A stretch of 32,303 nucleotides of DNA from Lysobacterales bacterium (GTDB lineage: Bacteria; Pseudomonadota; Gammaproteobacteria; Xanthomonadales; SZUA-36): assembly GCA_011524975.1 (NCBI GenBank), contig WTJD01000007.1, positions 1 to 32,303 on the forward strand, given 5' to 3'. Positions within the stretch are counted from its first letter, which is position 1, and each line of letters opens with the position of its first letter. Positions 14,968-22,879 of the stretch are shown piece by piece. The notes under the pieces were generated by a model. The model worked only from the letters and a program-made list of their open reading frames with translations. It had not been told where the DNA came from and did no database searches. The translations under genes and the position numbers were made by a program.

Positions 14968-17352
14968 TCAGAACCGCTGACGGTACAGCAGGCCCGTGGT
15001 CCGGGGCGGGTTGGTGAAAAAGGCCAGCCTTGCCCGGCCGCCACGTTCCCGGTTGAATGCCAGGTCAGCGTTCTCATCCGTGACATTGTTCACGTACAGA
15101 ACCACCTCCCAGCTATCGCGAACGTAGCCGGTGCGAAGGTTCAATGTCGTGTAGGCATCCAGCACCAGGTCGAGGCTGGTCACTTCCGAACCGGTGGCCC
15201 CACCGAAAGTGAAGCCATGGCCAAAGTTGCCGGCACCCGGCATCTGGTCGCTGGGCTGGGTGATTCGGTCACCGATGTACTGTAGTGAGCCCGTCACATA
15301 TCCCTCGGCTGAACCCATCGGGAAGTGATAGGCGGCCGTGGCGGCGAACTGCGTCTCGGCAACAGACGCCAGTCGATTGCCCTTCTGCACGCCACCCAGC
15401 ACGTTGCCATTGGCATCGATCACCGTGGAATCGAACTCAGCCTCCAGCAGGCTGCCGGCCAGGCTCAGGTCAAGCCCATTCAGCACTTCGGCTGCGAGTT
15501 CGAACTCCACACCGGTGGTGTGAGCGCTGGGTACGTTGAACGAGATGCGCGAGGAGCAACTGCCGGCGTCCAGCGTGACCTGCAGGTCATCGATTTCATT
15601 GTGGAAGACGGCCGCGTTGAAGCTGATACCGCTGTCTGAGCGCATTTTCAGGCCCAGTTCGTAGTTCCACATGGTCTCGTCATCATAGCTCTGGAAGCCG
15701 CCGAAGATTTTCTCATCGTCGCCCTCGCACAAGCTGCTGTTGAGTGGATCATTGACGCCGCCCAGCCGGAATCCCTGGGACACCTGCGCGTTGATGCTGG
15801 TGTTGTCCGAGAGGTCGTAAGCCAGTATGAAGCGCGGAATGAAGCCATCCGAGGACGTCTCATCTTTGACATTGGTAAATCCGGACGAGAACCATCCGCC
15901 CTGGTCAATGGTGCGAACTTCCTCATAATCATACCAGCGCCCCCCTGCCGTCAGGTGCAGCCGATCGGTGATATCAAAAGTCAGTTCACCAAAAAGCGCC
16001 GTTTGCTCCAGGCTGTAGGGAAGGTCCGCGTTGTAGGGTGAATCCGGACCATAGCCGTTGATGGTCGCGTCATAGAAGCCATCGCCGAAAATGAGGTCGC
16101 TCACGCGCGCGTACCCGGGTGTCGGCAGACGCTGAGCATAGGTGCGATCGGTATCCGACAGGAAGATACCCGCGACCCACTGCAATCGGCCATCCGTGTT
16201 GGAGGCAAACCTCAACTCCATGGTCGTCTGCTCAACCGTCGTCGTATCGAGCAGGTTTGAGGGCAGAAGGATATCGACGTCAGGCATACCCACATCGGAA
16301 GACACACTGCCGGTCAAGGCGCTCGCATCGCGACTGACCAGGATATCCCGGTCGGTGTAGCTGGCGATGAACGTCATATCGACGTTGTTGAAGCCCGCCT
16401 CAACAGTCAGGTCAGCGATCATTGTCTCGTCTTTGAAGCGTTCCTGTAGCCTAAGGTACTGCTGCCGCTCACCCATTTGGATGGCGGGCCAGGTCGTGGT
16501 GTAGGGATTCGCATAGAGGCTGTATACCTCCTGGCGATTGAACCCATCCATGTCGATTTCCTGGAACACCACGCGGGGGGTAATGGTCAATGTATCGCCG
16601 ACCTCCCATCGCAGAGCCGCGCGGCCACCGGTGCGATTGCCGCTGTTGATGTCCTCCCAGACCGCGCCGTCGATACCCAGGGCATCGATGTAGCCGCCAT
16701 AGTTGGTGTTATACGCCACTACGCGCAATGCGGCAGTGTCACCCAGGGGCAGGTTCACCATGCCCTTGATCTGAGAACCGGTGCCGCCGTCTGTGACCGT
16801 ATCGGCGCCCACCTCGACCACGCCCTCGAAGGCCTCGGGGTCAGGCTGGTTGGTGATGTAGCGGATGGTGCCGCCGACTGAACCCGAACCAAAGAGCGTG
16901 CCCTGCGGGCCGCGCAGTGTTTCCACGCGATTGAGGTCGAACAAATCCAGATCGGGGGTGAACAGCGAAAGCGAGATCACGGACTCGTCGAGATACACCC
17001 CCACCTGCTCTTTGACGCCGGGCTGATCGCGAACGATCTGCCCCGCTGAAACACCGCGAAGTGCTACCTGGCTCTGGCCTGGTCCAAGGTTCTGAATATT
17101 GAGGCCCGCCACATTGCGCGCCAGCTCCTCGAGATTGGTCGAACCCGTCTCGCGGATATCCTCTTCGGTCATGGCGTTAATCGAAAACGGCACGTCCTGG
17201 ATGGACTGCGTCCTCTTGGTCGCGGTGACCAGGATCTCCTCGACCTCACCGTCAAGCTCCATCGGCTCTTCCTGGGCGCCGGCCGTTGCCGAGACCCCCA
17301 AACAGGCCATTATGGCGGCCGCCAGGGCCAATCTTTCTACCTTTCTTTTCAT
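14968..17352 (-). CDS. TonB-dependent outer-membrane receptor
   Basis: Outer-membrane active transporter of 794 residues from the ATG at 17352. A signal peptide (MKRKVERLALAAAIMACLG, cleavage near ATAGA-Q) is followed by a TonB-box-like stretch EEILVTATKR, then the plug (about 45-160, with ETLRGPQGTLFGSGSVGG) and a long beta-barrel ending in Phe (LLYRQRF), as expected for outer-membrane insertion. The family imports iron chelates, cobalamin or oligosaccharides using TonB-ExbBD energy; the ligand is not recognisable here. The ORF-track start at 17496 is rejected: it adds residues before the signal peptide and lies upstream of the promoter. The chosen start has a GGGAGA ribosome site 5 nt away. 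Confidence 0.9.
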   Translation of the reverse strand: MKRKVERLALAAAIMACLGVSATAGAQEEPMELDGEVEEILVTATKRTQSIQDVPFSINAMTEEDIRETGSTNLEELARNVAGLNIQNLGPGQSQVALRGVSAGQIVRDQPGVKEQVGVYLDESVISLSLFTPDLDLFDLNRVETLRGPQGTLFGSGSVGGTIRYITNQPDPEAFEGVVEVGADTVTDGGTGSQIKGMVNLPLGDTAALRVVAYNTNYGGYIDALGIDGAVWEDINSGNRTGGRAALRWEVGDTLTITPRVVFQEIDMDGFNRQEVYSLYANPYTTTWPAIQMGERQQYLRLQERFKDETMIADLTVEAGFNNVDMTFIASYTDRDILVSRDASALTGSVSSDVGMPDVDILLPSNLLDTTTVEQTTMELRFASNTDGRLQWVAGIFLSDTDRTYAQRLPTPGYARVSDLIFGDGFYDATINGYGPDSPYNADLPYSLEQTALFGELTFDITDRLHLTAGGRWYDYEEVRTIDQGGWFSSGFTNVKDETSSDGFIPRFILAYDLSDNTSINAQVSQGFRLGGVNDPLNSSLCEGDDEKIFGGFQSYDDETMWNYELGLKMRSDSGISFNAAVFHNEIDDLQVTLDAGSCSSRISFNVPSAHTTGVEFELAAEVLNGLDLSLAGSLLEAEFDSTVIDANGNVLGGVQKGNRLASVAETQFAATAAYHFPMGSAEGYVTGSLQYIGDRITQPSDQMPGAGNFGHGFTFGGATGSEVTSLDLVLDAYTTLNLRTGYVRDSWEVVLYVNNVTDENADLAFNRERGGRARLAFFTNPPRTTGLLYRQRF

Positions 17353-17416
17353 CACTCTCTCCCGAGTTATTCGGCTATCCCTGGTGAGGGACACCAACTT
17401 TTGGCTAACACTCCAG

Positions 17417-17431
17417 TCCGGATCATCCGGA
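17417..17431. promoter_or_regulatory. Palindrome overlapping the receptor -10, candidate operator
   Basis: A perfect 7-bp inverted repeat with a single central base (TCCGGAT-C-ATCCGGA) covers the proposed -10 of the TonB receptor gene. This is the classic placement for repressor binding. It does not resemble a Fur box, and no regulator gene is adjacent. Confidence 0.45.
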
Positions 17432-17450
17432 AACGATCCGAGCCTGTCAA
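17422..17450 (-). promoter_or_regulatory. Sigma-70-type promoter of the TonB receptor
   Basis: On the minus strand a perfect TTGACA -35 (17445-17450) is separated by exactly 17 nt from GATGAT (17422-17427; 4 of 6 matches to TATAAT). The predicted transcript start near 17415 gives a leader of about 60 nt before the ATG at 17352. Confidence 0.55.
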
Positions 17451-17516
17451 ACCATGCCAGGCGCGGTGCCGCGCCCAATGCCCCGTCACGGGCCAATAAC
17501 GCCGCACCATCACGCT

Positions 17517-19187
17517 TCAGGCAACGCCCTCAACGGAACCATCTTCATTGAGTTTGACCTTGAGGGCCTGCGGATTCCGTGGCAGACCAGGCATGCGCAG
17601 GATGGCTCCGGTGAGCACCACCAAAAAACCCGCGCCTGCGCTCACCTGCACGTTGCGAACGGTAATCTCGAAATCCCTCGGACGCCCCAGCAGAGCCGGA
17701 TCGTCGGACAGCGAAGCCGGGGTCTTGGCAATGCAAATGGGCAATCCGTCCAGGCCTGCGCTGCGGATGGCGGCGAGATCCTTTTCCGCTTCCTTGGCAA
17801 ACACCACGCCGGAGGCGCCGTACTGATTTTTTGCCACCTTGCGCACCTTGTCATGGAAGCTGTCATCCGCCTCGTACAGGAACTTCAGCGGCTCGTTGTC
17901 TTCCACCGACGCCATGACCTGGCGCGCGAGGTCGGCCGAACCGGGTCCACCCTCGGCGAAATGGCGAGACTCGGCAAACCGCATGCCGTGCCGGTCCACG
18001 CGCTCGCGAACAAAAGCGATTTCCTCGTCGGTGTCCGCCGCGAAACGGTTAAGCGCCACTACCGGCTTTTTGCCGAATGCGGCAGCACTCTCGATGTGTT
18101 TGTCCAGGTTTTCCAGCCCGCGCCGCACCGCTTCGGTGTCCGGGGTTTCGAGCTCGTTCTTGTCCTTGCCGCCGTGCAGTTTGAGCGCCCGAAGCGTGGT
18201 GACCAACACCAGCGCGTCCGGATCGAGCCCGGCTGACCGGCACTTGATATCCATGAATTTCTCCGCGCCCAGGTCGAACCCGAAGCCGGCCTCCGTGATG
18301 GTCCAGTCCGCATGGTGCATGGCCATGCGGGTCGCCACCACGGTATTGCAACCGTGCGCGATGTTGGCGAATGGCCCGCCGTGAACGAAGACCGGCACGC
18401 CCTCCAGCGTCTGCACGAGGTTGGGATGCATGGCGTCTTTCAGCAAGGCCAACATGGCGCCGGTGACTTTCAGGGCGCCGGCACGGACCGGCTTGCCGTC
18501 GTAAGTGAAGCCAAGCAGGATGTTGTCGAGGCGGCGTTCGAGGTCCTTCATATCCTTTGCCAGGCAAAGTATGGCCATGATCTCAGAAGCCGCGGTGATA
18601 TCGAATCCGCCCTCTCTGGGCACGCCCTGCACCTTACCGCCCAGTCCCAGCACGATATTGCGCAACGCGCGGTCGTTCATATCCATGACCCGTCGCCACA
18701 ACACCTGCCGTGGATCGAGATTCAGTTCGTTGCCCTGGAAAATGACATTGTCCATGACCGCCGCGATCAGGTTATTGACCGCGGTGATGGCATGAAAATC
18801 TCCGGTAAAGTGGAGATTGATGCGATCAGCCGGGATCATCTGGGCATAGCCACCTCCGGTCGCGCCGCCCTTGACGCCAAAACAGGGCCCGAGTGATGGC
18901 TCTCGCAAGGCGACCGCCACCGATTCCCCGATGTGTTTGAAACCCTGCGAAAGGCCGATAGAGGTGGTGGTCTTGCCTTCGCCGGCCGCCGTCGGCGTGG
19001 TCGCCGACACCAGCACGAGCCGGGGTTTTCCAGGGCGCTCTCTCGGTTCAGCCAGGGCGTCGAGGCTGACCTTGGTGATCTCCGTGCCGAAAGGAATGAG
19101 GTGCCGGTCCTTGACGCCCAGTTCATGAGCCACATCAACAATGGGCGCCGGGTTGGCCTGTCTCGCAATTTCGTGATCTGAAAGCAT
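17517..19187 (-). CDS. fhs: Formate--tetrahydrofolate ligase
   Basis: Joins formate to tetrahydrofolate with ATP, giving 10-formyl-THF for purine, formyl-Met and C1 metabolism. The length of 556 residues is normal for the family. The phosphate-binding loop TPTAAGEGKTTTSIG (about 62-76) and family blocks such as LREPSLGPCFGVKGGATGGGYAQ, FVHGGPFANIAHG and VVALNRFAADTDEE are intact. The ORF track begins at a TTG (19193). I prefer the ATG at 19187, because the GAGG site is 9 nt from it but only 3 nt from the TTG. It follows moeA by 78 nt on the same strand and is the last gene of the formate/molybdenum cofactor run, linking formate oxidation with formate assimilation. Confidence 0.95.
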   Translation of the reverse strand: MLSDHEIARQANPAPIVDVAHELGVKDRHLIPFGTEITKVSLDALAEPRERPGKPRLVLVSATTPTAAGEGKTTTSIGLSQGFKHIGESVAVALREPSLGPCFGVKGGATGGGYAQMIPADRINLHFTGDFHAITAVNNLIAAVMDNVIFQGNELNLDPRQVLWRRVMDMNDRALRNIVLGLGGKVQGVPREGGFDITAASEIMAILCLAKDMKDLERRLDNILLGFTYDGKPVRAGALKVTGAMLALLKDAMHPNLVQTLEGVPVFVHGGPFANIAHGCNTVVATRMAMHHADWTITEAGFGFDLGAEKFMDIKCRSAGLDPDALVLVTTLRALKLHGGKDKNELETPDTEAVRRGLENLDKHIESAAAFGKKPVVALNRFAADTDEEIAFVRERVDRHGMRFAESRHFAEGGPGSADLARQVMASVEDNEPLKFLYEADDSFHDKVRKVAKNQYGASGVVFAKEAEKDLAAIRSAGLDGLPICIAKTPASLSDDPALLGRPRDFEITVRNVQVSAGAGFLVVLTGAILRMPGLPRNPQALKVKLNEDGSVEGVA

Positions 19188-19196
19188 GTTCAATGT

Positions 19197-19200
19197 CCTC
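19197..19200 (-). promoter_or_regulatory. Ribosome binding site that decides the fhs start
   Basis: GAGG on the minus strand stands 9 nt before the ATG at 19187 and 3 nt before the TTG at 19193, which supports the ATG. Confidence 0.5.
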
Positions 19201-19265
19201 TGGTACGGGCGGCCGCGTGGGGCGCCGGTTTCATGAGTGAGGAAAGACGCCTGGCTGCCTGATAA

Positions 19266-20450
19266 TCAAGCCAGGAACGCGTATGGCAGGAAGTCGATTT
19301 CTTCACCCTTTTCGATATCCTGGCCGGGCGCCTGCACAACCAGGCCGTCACCCCACACAGCAGACATCAATACGCCGCTGCTTTGTCTCGGATGGCACTC
19401 TACACCATCGGGCGTGGATTTCGCACGCAAATAGGTCTGTCGAGGACTGCCCGCCAGGGCGAATTTCGCCACCTTTTTTACGGGAATCACCCGTCCATCG
19501 TCTCTCCCCTGGCAGGCGAACAGGTAGGGACGCGCCATGATCAGCGCGGTCACGAGGACAGAAGACGGGTTGCCGGGAAGGCCGATAAACGGCGTTTCCG
19601 ACACGCGCCCGAAGGCAAAAGGCTTACCCGGCTTGATCGCCACCTTCCACAAATCGATGGCGCCCAGGTCGGCCACCACGTTTTTAATGTGGTCCTCCTC
19701 TCCCACTGAAACCCCGCCCGAGGAGACGATGACATCGGCAGCTGATGCCGCTGACTGCAGCAATTCGCCGATGGCCGCCGGTTCATCCGGCGCGATACCC
19801 ATGTCCTGAACCTCAAAGCCCCAGTCCCCCAACAGCCCGGCCAGCATGTAGCGGTTGGAGTTGTATATCTGGCCGGCCGCGGCGATCTCTCCCGGTTCGA
19901 TCAGTTCGCTGCCGTTGGAAATCACGGCGACGCGCAAGCGGCGATAGGCGGGTACTTCCGCCAGCCCCAGGGAGGCGAGCAGGCCGAGCCCCTGAGCGTC
20001 GAACCGCCGGCCGGCGCGCATGACACGATCTCCGGCGGTGATGTCCTGGCCACGGGGGCGAATATTGGCTCCGCGATCGGGGCAACGGCCAATCACGACA
20101 TCCCGCGCGCTCGCCGTGCAATGCTCCTGCATCACAACGGTGTCCGCGCCCGGTGGAATATGCGCGCCGGTAAATATACGGGCGGCTGTGCCGGCCGGAA
20201 GCGGCTCAGGGTCGATGCCCGCAGGAATGCGAAGGCTCAGGGGCAGCGCGGCCGCCTCGCCCGGCCAGTCATCGTGCTGAAACGCATAGCCATCCATGGC
20301 GCTGTTGTCAGCGGGCGGAACATCGATCGCCGCAACGATATCCTCCGCGAGAATGCGCCCCAGGGCGCCGGTCAGGGGCACGGCCTCGGCCTGAACCAAT
20401 GGCCTGGCCTGCTCCAGCAGGGCCGAGACAGCCTGGTCAACCCCGAGCAT
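19266..20450 (-). CDS. moeA: Molybdopterin molybdenumtransferase
   Basis: Inserts molybdate into adenylated molybdopterin, a late step of molybdenum cofactor synthesis. The 394-residue protein shows the MoeA blocks DNSAMDGYAF, RIFTGAHIPPGADTVVMQEH, VISNGSELIEPGE, SSGGVSVGEEDHIKN and FIGLPGNPSSV. The ORF-track start at 20606 is too early, since it lies inside moaB in another frame. The ATG at 20450 (MLGVDQAVSALL) overlaps the moaB stop by one base (TAATG), a typical translational coupling. The neighbouring formate dehydrogenase genes explain its presence. Confidence 0.93.
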   Translation of the reverse strand: MLGVDQAVSALLEQARPLVQAEAVPLTGALGRILAEDIVAAIDVPPADNSAMDGYAFQHDDWPGEAAALPLSLRIPAGIDPEPLPAGTAARIFTGAHIPPGADTVVMQEHCTASARDVVIGRCPDRGANIRPRGQDITAGDRVMRAGRRFDAQGLGLLASLGLAEVPAYRRLRVAVISNGSELIEPGEIAAAGQIYNSNRYMLAGLLGDWGFEVQDMGIAPDEPAAIGELLQSAASAADVIVSSGGVSVGEEDHIKNVVADLGAIDLWKVAIKPGKPFAFGRVSETPFIGLPGNPSSVLVTALIMARPYLFACQGRDDGRVIPVKKVAKFALAGSPRQTYLRAKSTPDGVECHPRQSSGVLMSAVWGDGLVVQAPGQDIEKGEEIDFLPYAFLA

Positions 20451-20971
20451 TATTCCGCGCCGGCGCCGGTTTGCCCCACAAAGTTGCAGGGACGATGACG
20501 CGAATCCAGCTGCTCCGCGAGGATGCCGGACCAACCGGTCTTGCAGGCATTGGGCGAACCGGGCAGGCAGAAAATCAGGGTGCGGTTCGCGAAGCCGGCG
20601 CAACACCGCGACTGCACGGTGGAAGACCCCACTTCGCTGTAAGACAACTGCCTGAACAGCTCACCAAAGCCTTCGATCACGCGGTCAAACAAGGGCAGCA
20701 GTGCTTCAGGCGTTGAATCCCGGTCGGTGAGGCCCGTGCCGCCCGTGGTGATGACCGCGTGGATATCCGGGTCTACAATCCAGTCGGAAACCGTGGCGCG
20801 CATGCGGTAAATGTCATCCTTGACGATGGCGCGCGCATGAATCTGGTGCCCCGCTTCCCGGGCCAGGGAAGCCAGGGTGTCTCCCGAGCGGTCATTGTCG
20901 GCAGTGCGCGTGTCGGACACGGTCAGCACGGCGATATTCAGGGGGATGAAGTCGGTTGGGTGTTGATGCAT
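20450..20971 (-). CDS. moaB: Molybdenum cofactor biosynthesis protein B
   Basis: MogA/MoaB-family protein of 173 residues. Members bind molybdopterin and in some organisms adenylate it before metal insertion by MoeA. Visible motifs are AVLTVSDTRT (strand 1), TTGGTGLTDRDSTPEA (molybdopterin-binding loop) and LIFCLPGSPNACKTGW. The N-terminal PLNIAVLTVSD and the length fit MoaB rather than MogA. A moderate GAGAGAA site precedes the ATG. The 69-bp gap to mobA shows no clear promoter. Confidence 0.92.
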   Translation of the reverse strand: MHQHPTDFIPLNIAVLTVSDTRTADNDRSGDTLASLAREAGHQIHARAIVKDDIYRMRATVSDWIVDPDIHAVITTGGTGLTDRDSTPEALLPLFDRVIEGFGELFRQLSYSEVGSSTVQSRCCAGFANRTLIFCLPGSPNACKTGWSGILAEQLDSRHRPCNFVGQTGAGAE

Positions 20972-21040
20972 GTGATTCTCTCGAGCGTTTTCAGCAGGCG
21001 AATCCGCAGGTATCCCGGCGAAGCGCCATGACCGACCATT

Positions 21041-21676
21041 TCAACCGTCTTCACCCACGAGGTCAACCAGGCCGGCGGCCTCGGCCAGGTCCTGAGGCGT
21101 ATTGACATTCACAAAAGGTGAAACGCGAGATGCGGGCCAATCCACGATCGCGCACTCCATCTGATCGAGCACCCGCATCAAACCGGCGCCATCCGCGTCC
21201 AGAACAGCCGGTTTGACGCGCGGCAGCGCGTCGAGGTGCCACAGCGAAAATACCGGCTGCACCACGCCCTCGTAGCGCGCAACGGCCACGGACTTTTGCT
21301 CATCGAGCGCCGCGCGCATCAATTGCGATGAAAGATCCGCTGGCAGGAGCGGCGCGTCGCATGGAACGAGCAGCAGCCAGGGTTCACCACCCCGGCATTC
21401 GAGTCGCAGCAATCCGGAGACCAGCCCGGTCAGGGGGCCGCGACGGCGCTCGACCACATCGACCACCTGTTCCAGCCCGAACGCAGCAAGATCGGGGTTG
21501 CTGCGGTGCACACTGAGCAGAATCGGGCTGGCTTGCCCCCGCAATCTCTCCAGCACATGTTGCAGCATGGGCCGCCCGTTCAGTTCCGCCAGCGCCTTGT
21601 CCGGAACGCCCAACCTGCTGGATTGCCCCCCGGCCAACACCAGGCCCGTGGGCCGGCACCCCTCGCTCCGGGTCAT
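21041..21676 (-). CDS. mobA: Molybdenum cofactor guanylyltransferase
   Basis: Adds GMP to Mo-molybdopterin to make the guanine dinucleotide form that formate dehydrogenases of the DMSO reductase family require. The protein has 211 residues. The nucleotidyltransferase signature LAGGQSSRLGVPDKALAELNG (Mg-GTP loop plus conserved Lys) is at about 14-34, and the metal-binding region reads LLLVPCDAPLLP. The start overlaps the stop of fdsD by 4 nt (ATGA), so the two are coupled. Confidence 0.9.
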   Translation of the reverse strand: MTRSEGCRPTGLVLAGGQSSRLGVPDKALAELNGRPMLQHVLERLRGQASPILLSVHRSNPDLAAFGLEQVVDVVERRRGPLTGLVSGLLRLECRGGEPWLLLVPCDAPLLPADLSSQLMRAALDEQKSVAVARYEGVVQPVFSLWHLDALPRVKPAVLDADGAGLMRVLDQMECAIVDWPASRVSPFVNVNTPQDLAEAAGLVDLVGEDG

Positions 21677-21888
21677 TCAGAGGCCAGTCGGCTGGCTGCC
21701 GCGACCACGACGGCATCCAGTTCCGCGCCCCCTTCCCGCACATAATCGAGCAGGGATTGCCGCATGGAGGGCGCCCAGAATCGTGTCAGGTGATCCAGGA
21801 CCCGGTCCTCCGCGTCGGCATGAAAACTGAAATTGACCGCAATCTGGTTGGCCATCTGAATCAGATGCTCAAGCTCGGTATCAGACAT
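21673..21888 (-). CDS. fdsD: NAD-dependent formate dehydrogenase delta subunit
   Basis: Small 71-residue protein that starts inside the end of fdhD (8-nt overlap). The sequence around ELEHLIQMANQIAVNF and DHLTRFWAPSMRQSLLDYV matches the FdsD pattern (MANQI, then DH-hydrophobic-RFW-P-MR). FdsD is an accessory or small subunit of soluble FdsABG formate dehydrogenases; its precise role is not settled. The ORF-track start at 21966 is rejected because the added residues lie in fdhD and do not fit the family. A GGGGAGA site precedes the ATG at 21888. Confidence 0.88.
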   Translation of the reverse strand: MSDTELEHLIQMANQIAVNFSFHADAEDRVLDHLTRFWAPSMRQSLLDYVREGGAELDAVVVAAASRLASE

Positions 21889-22693
21889 CGTGAGTCGTCT
21901 CCCCGGAATCCATGATCCGCTCTGGAAAGGTATAGACATTGTGCCGCCCCGGCCGGGCGAAGCCAACCAGGGTCATGCCCGCCTGGCCCGCAAACGTTAT
22001 CGCCAGGGCCGTGGGCGCGGATACGGCAACCAGCAGCTCCGAGCCCACCGCCGAGGCTTTGTACACCATCTCGTAACTGGCCCTGCTCGATACCACGACA
22101 AAACCCGTGGTTTTTTCAAACCCGGCGCGAGCGAGGCAGCCGATCAGCTTGTCCAGGGCGTTGTGCCGGCCCACATCCTCTCTCGCGTGCACCAGCCCCC
22201 GACGCAGGTCAAACCAGCCCGCGCAGTGCACCGCGCCGGTTCGGGACTGCAGAGGATGCCCTGCATCCAGTGCCTCGACGGCTTGCTGTATGGCGGATGG
22301 GGGCAATCGAAGCGCATTGGACACGGGCTCCGGGCGGCGCATGGCCTGTTCGATGGACTCCGCGCCGCACAAGCCGCAACCGGTTCGCCCCGCGAGATTG
22401 CGGCGCTGCCGGGAAAGAGTTTCCTGGGCTTGGCTGGAGACCGTCATGGCCACCTCCAGCCCCTGGTCCCGCTCAAGAACGCGCACTGCCAGCAGTTCGG
22501 AAGGATCCCGGACAATACCTTCGGACAGGCTGAAGCCCAGCGCAAAGTCCTCCAGGTCAGACGGCGTGGCCATCATGACCACGTGGGCATGGCGGTTGTA
22601 GGTCAAGGCGACCGGCACCTCCTCGGCGACGAAATCCACCCTGTCGTCTCGGGCGCCTGCATGCCAGCGGTCAACGGAAACTTTCCTGTGCAT
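21881..22693 (-). CDS. fdhD: Formate dehydrogenase accessory sulfurtransferase
   Basis: Transfers sulfur (from a cysteine desulfurase such as IscS) to the molybdenum cofactor of formate dehydrogenase, which is essential for activity. The 270-residue protein has the catalytic two-Cys loop GCGLCG (Cys106, Cys109) and family segments FALGFSLSEGI, REDVGRHNALDKLIG and VVSSRASYEMV. It is called fdsC when part of fds operons. No clear ribosome site is seen before the ATG. It leads the fdhD-fdsD-mobA-moaB-moeA-fhs run and is divergent from the endonuclease gene over about 186 bp. Confidence 0.94.
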   Translation of the reverse strand: MHRKVSVDRWHAGARDDRVDFVAEEVPVALTYNRHAHVVMMATPSDLEDFALGFSLSEGIVRDPSELLAVRVLERDQGLEVAMTVSSQAQETLSRQRRNLAGRTGCGLCGAESIEQAMRRPEPVSNALRLPPSAIQQAVEALDAGHPLQSRTGAVHCAGWFDLRRGLVHAREDVGRHNALDKLIGCLARAGFEKTTGFVVVSSRASYEMVYKASAVGSELLVAVSAPTALAITFAGQAGMTLVGFARPGRHNVYTFPERIMDSGETTHDV

Positions 22694-22879
22694 CGGTCAA
22701 TTCTATGGGAAATTGGCCGGCCGGCGCGTAAAAAAGCGTGCCCAAGGCCGCCTCTGGCTGCGGATTCTGGCGCATGAGCGGTCCCGATGGCCCCTTTCAC
22801 CAGGACAATGACCTTTGGGATGTGGGCGATGCCATCAAAATACGCTATCCTCTGCGGCCCCGTTTCTGAGCCGCTTGCA

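Noticed and set aside
17353-17496. N-terminal extension of the TonB receptor to 17496
   Set aside because: It adds residues before a clear signal peptide and includes the promoter region.
21890-22777. Plus-strand ORF of 295 aa
   Set aside because: Antisense to fdhD, which has its full motif set.
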